64,000 nucleotides of DNA from NCBI GenBank assembly GCA_034189225.1, contig JAXHVL010000189.1, forward strand, positions 1 through 64,000, in the 5' to 3' direction. This DNA is from JAXHTY01 sp034189225. Its GTDB lineage: Bacteria; Desulfobacterota; Desulfobacteria; Desulfobacterales; Desulfosudaceae. A model generated the notes under the pieces. The model worked only from the letters and a program-made list of their open reading frames with translations, did not search any database and had not been told where the DNA came from. A program made the translations under genes and the position numbers. Below, piece by piece: positions 58,870 to 64,000 of this stretch. The stretch's first letter is position 1. Every line of letters begins with the position of its first letter.

Positions 58870-59661
58870 ATGGGGGAAGAAAAAACCAGGATAATCGCTG
58901 TTGCAAATGAAAAAGGGGGTGTTGGCAAGACGGCATTGACGATCAACCTCGGGGCGGCATTGTCGCTTGAGGAGAAAAAGGTGCTGATCGTTGATATGGA
59001 CCCGCAGCATAATGCCACAATCGGTCTGGGTGTGGACGCAGATGAATGTACGGCCACGGTTTATGACCTGATCGCCGGGGCCGGTACCGCTAAGGTCCGG
59101 GATGTGCTGGTCCAGACGCGATGGGAAAACGTTGATCTGATTCCGTCGCATATCGATTTGTCCGGTGCGGAGGTTGAGATTACGGATAAGCCCGGCCGCG
59201 AGCGGCGGCTCAAGGACGCATTGAGCGGGCTTGAGGAAAATTATGATTTCATCCTGGTGGACACGCCGCCCAGCCTGTCACTGCTCACGGTGAACGTGTT
59301 TACCTATGTCAACGAGGTGCTGATCCCCTGCCAGATGCACCCCTATGCCTATTCGGCGCTGGAGGACCTTTTTGACACCTTTGCCAGCATCAAGGAGGGC
59401 ATCAACAACGAGCTCCGGATTGCGGGCATCGTCCCCACGTTTTATGATAAACGCACCAGCCTGAGCAAAACCATCAAAGACCGGTTGTTTGCCGACAGCC
59501 GTTATCAGCAGTATATGTTCGAGGCAATCATACGGACCAATACCACCATTGCCCGCAGCAGCGATGCCGGTGAACCGGTTGTTTTCTACGACAGGCGGAG
59601 TTACGGGGCATGGGATTATACCCGGCTGGCCGAAGAGCTGCTGGCCAAACCGCCAGAATGA
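58870..59661 (+). CDS. ParA/MinD-type ATPase
   Basis: This 263-residue protein has the deviant Walker A KGGVGKT (15-21) with the signature lysine, Walker A' VDMDPQHN (41-48) and Walker B FILVDTPP. It resembles chromosomal or orphan ParA proteins. There is no ParB gene and no parS site recognised here. It is placed 92 bases downstream of the dynamin-like gene and could position it on the membrane or nucleoid. This pairing is inference from order. Confidence 0.9.
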   Translation: MGEEKTRIIAVANEKGGVGKTALTINLGAALSLEEKKVLIVDMDPQHNATIGLGVDADECTATVYDLIAGAGTAKVRDVLVQTRWENVDLIPSHIDLSGAEVEITDKPGRERRLKDALSGLEENYDFILVDTPPSLSLLTVNVFTYVNEVLIPCQMHPYAYSALEDLFDTFASIKEGINNELRIAGIVPTFYDKRTSLSKTIKDRLFADSRYQQYMFEAIIRTNTTIARSSDAGEPVVFYDRRSYGAWDYTRLAEELLAKPPE

Positions 59662-59690
59662 TCCGGAAGCATTATGCATAACTGAAGTAC

Positions 59691-59841
59691 GATAGTCCCG
59701 TAAAAAGTCAGATTTGGGACGGCAAAGTAAAAAGTTCAAGTTCGAGGCGCGCAAATCTCGAGGAATGGAGCGTACTTAGTTGTACGTGACATGACGAGAG
59801 ATGCAGCGCAACAAAGAAATTGGACTTTTTACGAAGCCGTC
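59691..59841 (-). mobile_element. Family A MITE-like element, copy 4, inverted
   Basis: This 151-bp copy in reverse orientation starts GACGGCTTCGTAAAAAGTC (59841 downward) and ends GACTTTTTACGGGACTATC. AAGTAC lies directly outside both ends, a probable 6-bp target duplication. Confidence 0.85.
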
Positions 59842-59858
59842 AAGTACAAGGAGACACA

Positions 59859-61160
59859 ATGATTTACGATATCGAATATGAAACCATGCCACGGGAGGCG
59901 CTGACCGCGATTCAGCTTCAGCGTCTCCGGTCAACCCTGGAGCGGGTATATGCCACCGTTCCGTTTTACCGGGATCGTTTCGACGCCGCCGGCGTCAAGC
60001 CGGCGGAAATCAAAAGCCTGGATGATCTTCAGCGGATACCGTTTACCACCAAGCAGGACCTGCGGGACAATTACCCGTTCGGGCTGTTTGCCGTGCCCAT
60101 GGACAATGTTGTGCGGATTCATGCCTCTTCCGGCACCACCGGTCAGCCCACCGTGGTGGGGTATACGGCCCGGGATATCAATACCTGGGCGGAACTCATG
60201 GCCCGGGCACTGGCGGCGGCCGGTGCCTGGCGTGGCGATATTATACATAATGCCTATGGCTACGGCCTTTTTACCGGCGGGCTGGGCGCTCATTATGGGG
60301 CGGAGAAGCTCGGCGCCTCGGTGATTCCGGTTTCCGGCGGCAATACGAGCCGGCAGGTGCTCATCATGAAGGATTTCGGGCCCACCATTATAACGGCAAC
60401 CCCCTCTTATACCCTGCACCTGGCGGAGATCGCCCAGGACATGGGCGTGTCTTTCAATGATCTGAAGTTCAAGGCCGGTGTCTTCGGTGCAGAGCCCTGG
60501 TCTGAAAACATGCGCCAGGACATTGAAGCCAAGCTTCACCTGAAAGCCGTGGATATATACGGATTGAGCGAGGTCATGGGGCCGGGCGTGGCCATCGAGT
60601 GCCACGAGGCCCAGAAAGGCCTGCATGTATTTGAAGATCATTTTCTGGCCGAGATTATTGATCCCGAAACGGGCGAGCGGCTGCCGTATGGCGAAAAAGG
60701 GGAGCTGGTGTTCACATCCCTGACCAAGGAGGCATTCCCCGTGATCCGGTACCGGACCCGGGATGTGTCCATGCTGAATCCCGAACCCTGCGTGTGCGGC
60801 CGCACCCATGTACGTATGGAGCGGGTGAGCGGCCGGACGGATGATATGCTGATCATTCGGGGGGTCAATGTGTTTCCGTCCCAGATCGAAAGTGTTCTCA
60901 TGGAAATGAAGGAGGTCGAACCCCATTATCAGCTGATCGTTGACAGGGAGGAAAACCTGGATGTGCTGACGGTCAAGGTGGAAGTGGGGGAACATCTGTT
61001 TTCCGACGAGGTAAAAGTACTGCAGGAGACCGAGAAGAAAATCGCCGAAAACATAAAGGAGACACTGGGCGTTTCGGCCAATGTGAAACTTGTCGAGCCC
61101 AAAACCATTGCCCGGAGCAAGGGCAAGGCGGTCCGTGTGGTGGACAACCGGAAACTTTAA
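59859..61160 (+). CDS. paaK: Phenylacetate-CoA ligase family protein
   Basis: It activates phenylacetate or a related aryl acid with ATP and CoA. The protein is 433 residues. The AMP-binding motif is SSGTTGQPTVVGYT (about 88-101), and YGLSEVMGPG and RVSGRTDDMLIIRGVNVFP (with the hinge) are present. AAGGAG lies before the ATG at 59859. An ACT-domain protein follows 15 bases later, as in clusters for aromatic amino acid breakdown via indolepyruvate oxidoreductase, although that oxidoreductase is not here. Confidence 0.92.
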   Translation: MIYDIEYETMPREALTAIQLQRLRSTLERVYATVPFYRDRFDAAGVKPAEIKSLDDLQRIPFTTKQDLRDNYPFGLFAVPMDNVVRIHASSGTTGQPTVVGYTARDINTWAELMARALAAAGAWRGDIIHNAYGYGLFTGGLGAHYGAEKLGASVIPVSGGNTSRQVLIMKDFGPTIITATPSYTLHLAEIAQDMGVSFNDLKFKAGVFGAEPWSENMRQDIEAKLHLKAVDIYGLSEVMGPGVAIECHEAQKGLHVFEDHFLAEIIDPETGERLPYGEKGELVFTSLTKEAFPVIRYRTRDVSMLNPEPCVCGRTHVRMERVSGRTDDMLIIRGVNVFPSQIESVLMEMKEVEPHYQLIVDREENLDVLTVKVEVGEHLFSDEVKVLQETEKKIAENIKETLGVSANVKLVEPKTIARSKGKAVRVVDNRKL

Positions 61161-61175
61161 TGACAGGGGGATATT

Positions 61176-61607
61176 ATGCGTGTTGAGCAGATTTCCGTTT
61201 TTCTGGAAAACAGGACCGGCCGGCTGGCAGAGGTGACATCCATCCTCAGTGAGGCAGGGGTGAATATCCGGGCGCTGGCCCTGGCCGATACGTCGGATTT
61301 CGGTGTCCTGCGGATGATTGTTGATGAAAAGGACAAGGCCAGGGAAGTGCTTAAGGCCAACGGGTTCACCATCGGCACACATGACGTGGTGGCGGTGGAG
61401 GTGAAGGATGAACCGGGCGGACTCCACAATATCCTGGATATGCTGGGGCAGTCCGGGGTGAACGTTGAATACATGTACGCATTTGTCCGCAACAGCGGGG
61501 ATAACGCCATCATGATTTTCCGTTTTGATGATATTGACCGGGCCATTAAGATCCTCGAGGAAAACAGCATTCACATCATCAGCGGGCAGACCGTTTATAC
61601 CCTTTGA
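61176..61607 (+). CDS. Tandem ACT-domain protein
   Basis: This 143-residue protein contains two ACT folds: one at about 1-68 (SVFLENRTGRLAEVTSILSE) and a second at about 70-140 (VEVKDEPGGLHNILDMLGQS). It probably binds an amino acid and modulates a partner enzyme, most likely the CoA ligase encoded just upstream. AGGGGG lies before the ATG. The ligand is not known. Confidence 0.9.
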   Translation: MRVEQISVFLENRTGRLAEVTSILSEAGVNIRALALADTSDFGVLRMIVDEKDKAREVLKANGFTIGTHDVVAVEVKDEPGGLHNILDMLGQSGVNVEYMYAFVRNSGDNAIMIFRFDDIDRAIKILEENSIHIISGQTVYTL

Positions 61608-61717
61608 TGCATCGCAACGTTCCCGGGCGTTACGCTGCAACTGGCACTCGGTTCAAAATCGCAATCGATAAATTATGTTGCTGTTTCGATTTCGAGGCCA
61701 TGGCAAGATTTCTCTTT

Positions 61718-62062
61718 CATACTTTTCTTTGCTCGCCCAAAGAAAAGTATGCAAAAGAAAGGGCGCCCCGCGTCTATTTGATATTTTGGGGCCTTCGGCT
61801 TCCCTCGCAGGAACGATTTTTTCGGCGCGGGCAGAAACTCGCCTGTCTTTTTGTGCAGATGCGATAAGCCTCGTCTGCTCAAACAGTCTGCCCGCGTCTT
61901 CCGAAAAAACCGCCCCTGCTCGGCTGCGCTGCAAGGGGCTGGGCACGTGTTACTGTTCAGTTGTTTCGGCAAACTGAAAAACTTGGCAATAAACTGAAAA
62001 ATTGAATAAAATTGATATGTTTACAACAAATTGGCAGGTTAAGTTCCTTGGAAGCCGTCATG
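61718..62062 (+). repeat. Family B repeat, extended copy
   Basis: This is one of the two longest copies, from CATACTTTTCTTTG to AAGTTCCTTGG, matching 33009-33345 in inverted orientation. It carries a small insertion of about 15 bases (GTCTATTTGATATTTTGGG) inside. Bases 61608-61717 hold no gene. Confidence 0.8.
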
Positions 62063-62126
62063 GTTATCGTATCACGGTTTGCCGGGGCGGTGACCCGGAC
62101 ACCAGGTGGGGTTCTATATTCCTGAC

Positions 62127-62155
62127 TTGACTGAAATTATCTTTGCTGTCATAAT
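62127..62155 (+). promoter_or_regulatory. Sigma-70-type promoter of the FHA gene
   Basis: TTGACT (62127-62132) and CATAAT (62150-62155) are separated by 17 bases, about 33 bases before the expected ribosome-binding site. Confidence 0.6.
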
Positions 62156-62194
62156 AATAAAAGACATCAAGCAGGGGGGAAAGGAGACGCCGCG

Positions 62195-62488
62195 ATGCCT
62201 CTTTTGACATTGAAGTTCAAGGATACCATCGTTAAAAAATACAAGCTGGAAAACGATAAAACCATCCATATCGGGCGTCGCAAAACCAATGATATTGTGA
62301 TTGAGAATCTTGTCGTATCCGGCAGCCACGCAAAGATCGAAGCCACAAAAGACGGTTTTTTATTGAGCGACAGCCAGAGCAAGAACGGCACGTATGTCAA
62401 CAATAAAGCCATTGCCAGCCGCGTGTTGAAGAACGGCGATGTTATCCGGATCGGTATGCATACGCTGATTTTTTCCCAGAAAGATTGA
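62195..62488 (+). CDS. FHA-domain protein
   Basis: This 97-residue protein is a single forkhead-associated domain, with IHIGRRKTNDIVI, SGSHAKIE and SQSKNGTYVN, the residues that bind phosphothreonine. It should bind a phosphorylated protein partner. No Ser/Thr kinase gene is in the window. The lipoprotein gene follows about 125 bases later. Confidence 0.92.
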   Translation: MPLLTLKFKDTIVKKYKLENDKTIHIGRRKTNDIVIENLVVSGSHAKIEATKDGFLLSDSQSKNGTYVNNKAIASRVLKNGDVIRIGMHTLIFSQKD

Positions 62489-62614
62489 TTTAGGGTTCGT
62501 CAAGCAAGACCAGAATTTCCTTTCGGCACTTATGTGCTGCCCTATGGGCTTCCCGATATACTGCTACGAGTGCTGGACCGGCTCGAGCTTACATTAACGT
62601 TATTTGGTCAGGCC

Positions 62615-63412
62615 ATGCGAATTGTTTTTGTCCATAGGATTTTGACCGTGTGGCTGCTGTCATTGCTGGTGCTTGCCGGCTGTGGTCAGGAGGCGGACCC
62701 GCGCCAGAAGCTCATCGGCCCCTGGCGGATGGCCATGAAGGAAGGGGTGCATATGGTCCTTGTTTTCCGGTCGGGCGGCGGGTGGATTCTTGAGTCCAGC
62801 ACCGAAGATATCTACACCCGGCTGGCAAAAAAAATCGAACTGGCGGAAGGCGAATGGGCGCTGGAAAACGACGGGGAGCGGCTGGTGTTGAAATGCGAAA
62901 AAGATATTCCTGAAATCGGATGGGAAAACGGATTTATCCCGTTTGACATTGAACGGGTGGATGACGCATTTCTTTCATTCACGGATCCCGAAGGCCGCAC
63001 CTATGAATGGAAGCGGATAAGTGCCTCCGATGATGGAAATGACTATGGCTCCAAGACCGCCGAAAACACCGTTCCGTTGAGGTTCGATCCCTTTGTGGTG
63101 AATCTGAAACAAGATGCGCTTTATGATCGCTACAAGTGGCTTTGTGCAAAGGTGACTGCGCATGTGGCAGAAAGTGTGGTGCCGGAAAAAATTCATCCAA
63201 AGATCCGGGAACGGGTGCTGATTTTTTTTAGCGCGCAGAGATATATCGAGGTCAACACCCAGCAGGAGGTCAGAGAACTGGAGGGCGCGCTTTTTGAACT
63301 GCTCACCCCCTATTTTGACGGTAAGCTGTCTTCGGTGAGCATTGACAAGTTTATCGTTACCGGCAACGAGGTGGCGGTGAAGCGGTTTTTGGAATCGGAT
63401 GGGGAATCATAA
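62615..63412 (+). CDS. Lipoprotein with FliL-like C-terminal domain
   Basis: This 265-residue protein has a lipoprotein signal (LSLLVLAGCGQ), a small beta-rich domain (about 30-145, with GPWRMAMKEGVHMVLVFRSG), and a C-terminal region starting RFDPFVVNLKQ and ending SSVSIDKFIVTG. The last part resembles FliL (a DPFVVNL start, a helix, and an LTPYFDGKLSSVSIDKF end). If so it may work at a motor-like complex or with the envelope, but no flagellar gene is near. Start 62615 is chosen for the signal; the open frame begins at 62534. Confidence 0.7.
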   Translation: MRIVFVHRILTVWLLSLLVLAGCGQEADPRQKLIGPWRMAMKEGVHMVLVFRSGGGWILESSTEDIYTRLAKKIELAEGEWALENDGERLVLKCEKDIPEIGWENGFIPFDIERVDDAFLSFTDPEGRTYEWKRISASDDGNDYGSKTAENTVPLRFDPFVVNLKQDALYDRYKWLCAKVTAHVAESVVPEKIHPKIRERVLIFFSAQRYIEVNTQQEVRELEGALFELLTPYFDGKLSSVSIDKFIVTGNEVAVKRFLESDGES

Positions 63413-63431
63413 CCCTGAAATAGAAAAATCC

Positions 63432-63462
63432 CACCCAGAGGACCATGTTTTATTGACTGACC
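63432..63462 (-). repeat. Repeat G fragment, inverted
   Basis: CCCAGAGGACCATGTTTTAT matches the start of repeat G (49226-49312, 56076-56157) in reverse orientation. Confidence 0.65.
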
Positions 63463-63470
63463 CAAAAAGA

Positions 63471-63717
63471 CGGCTTCGTAAAAAGCTTCCAACCCCGCCG
63501 CGGTGTTTTTGCAGGAAGTAACGTATTATGGCGGGATTGAAAGATTGCTTCGCCACTTCTACCTTTTCGTGATCGTAATCGACTGCCGTTTGATTAACCA
63601 CGGAATACACGGAAAGGCACGGAAAAAGTGAGCAAGATGGTTCCTTCCGTGCTCTTCCGTGTATTCCGTGGTTAAAAAAGATGCTTTGATTTTAAATGAA
63701 TTACCACGTTAAGTTCC
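63471..63717 (-). repeat. Composite repeat D, inverted copy of 34452-34704
   Basis: It begins as a family C end (GACGGCTTCGTAAAAAGCTT), then has AGTAACGTATTATGGCGGG, the CCGTGTATTCCGTGGTT hairpin arms, and ends AATGAATTACCACGTTAAG. The match to 34452-34704 in opposite orientation covers about 250 bases. Confidence 0.78.
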
Positions 63718-63727
63718 TTGGATGCTT

Positions 63728-63826
63728 CCAATATCTGTGTTGCGCTGCATCCCTCGTCACTGCGGCGTACGCCAAGTACGCCTCATTCCTCGGGATTTGC
63801 GCGCCTTGATCTTGAACTTTTTACTG
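63728..63826 (+). repeat. Diverged family A core
   Basis: CCAATATCTGTGTTGCGCTG, CGCCAAGTACGCCTCATTCC and CGCCTTGATCTTGAACTTTT are family A interior text; both terminal repeats are missing. Confidence 0.7.
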
Positions 63827-64000
63827 GTCTCACTCAAGGTTAAAGCCCCCGCCTTTAGGCGGGCAGATTTAGCACTCCCTTTTAATGTGCTATGCATCGA
63901 ATAGATGCCGGTTTTTTCCGGGCATCTATTCGATGCACATATCTTCGTGCCCTTCGTGGTAATAAACATCAAATCAAATTAATCACGAAGTTCACGAAGA
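63805..64000. repeat. Right copy of the window-scale inverted repeat
   Basis: It is the reverse complement of 1-204, including the two hairpins and the CGTGGTAATAAA and CACGAAG runs. The two copies differ at only a few positions over the best-matched 130 bases. No gene is supported in 63413-64000. Confidence 0.85.

Noticed and set aside
59931..61640. Long open frame of 569 codons on the minus strand
   Set aside because: It lies antisense to paaK and the ACT gene, which match known families. High G+C bacteria often give long antisense frames.
62489..62614. N-terminal extension of the FliL-like lipoprotein
   Set aside because: Starting at 62534 would place 27 residues before a clear lipoprotein signal; the later ATG is better.

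Overview
The window looks like a chromosomal segment of a Gram-negative, probably strictly anaerobic member of the Desulfobacterota (Desulfosarcinaceae/Desulfobacteraceae-like). This is inference from gene content and style: an acyl-ACP thioesterase, a QueG-like iron-sulfur protein, a phenylacetate-CoA ligase followed by an ACT protein, DUF2333, a phasin-like protein, SelB, many lipoproteins, moderately high G+C and dense families of short palindromic repeats. No rRNA or tRNA gene, CRISPR array, phage, plasmid origin or full-size transposase was seen.

Layout. 1-408 is a repeat block. 0.4-7.2 kb carries mtnA, a small membrane protein, an RND exporter, a cyclic-nucleotide-binding DUF4388 protein, queF and a SEC-C methionine aminopeptidase. 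7.2-7.8 kb is repeat. 7.8-18.5 kb holds htpX with a zinc-ribbon partner, an Epd/GAPDH-type dehydrogenase, an acyl-ACP thioesterase, a QueG-like protein, a membrane glycosyltransferase, and a reverse-strand run of rnj, ftsK and a methyltransferase. 18.5-30.9 kb holds pheA, nadK, two decayed genes (HDAC-like, DUF72), an HPF/cold-shock fusion, a phasin-like protein, a UbiB-type kinase, a chemoreceptor, selB, DUF2333 and a chalcone-isomerase-like protein. 30.9-34.7 kb alternates repeats with a nitroreductase/LysE pair and an alpha/beta hydrolase. 34.7-40.9 kb holds rnd, a lipoprotein, a shortened GGDEF protein, thrS, pyrR, moaB, and a decayed acyl-CoA ligase butted against an hsdR fragment. 40.9-47.9 kb is a complete trp operon in the order E-G-D-C-F-B-A with a transcription attenuator. 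47.9-64 kb holds an OmpA-like protein, cinA, an amidohydrolase, a glycerate kinase, yqgE, a dynamin-like GTPase followed by a ParA ATPase, a phenylacetate-CoA ligase with an ACT protein, an FHA protein, a FliL-like lipoprotein and a final repeat block.

How genes work together. The trp operon is preceded by a 33-residue leader peptide with five Trp codons and by mutually exclusive hairpins, so it should respond to charged tRNA-Trp. PheA adds phenylalanine synthesis from the same chorismate pool. The dynamin-like GTPase and ParA ATPase probably act together on membranes or in positioning, and they are the best candidate here for an uncharacterised two-gene system.

The most unusual layer is repetitive DNA. 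A roughly 150-bp element with terminal inverted repeats (core TCGTAAAAAGTC) occurs in several copies flanked by 5-7 bp direct repeats. One copy splits another repeat family whose unsplit form is also present in the window, a filled/empty site pair. These elements supply the stop codons of at least two genes. Several genes also show large internal deletions (HDAC-like, DUF72, acyl-CoA ligase, probably GGDEF), pointing to active local erosion.
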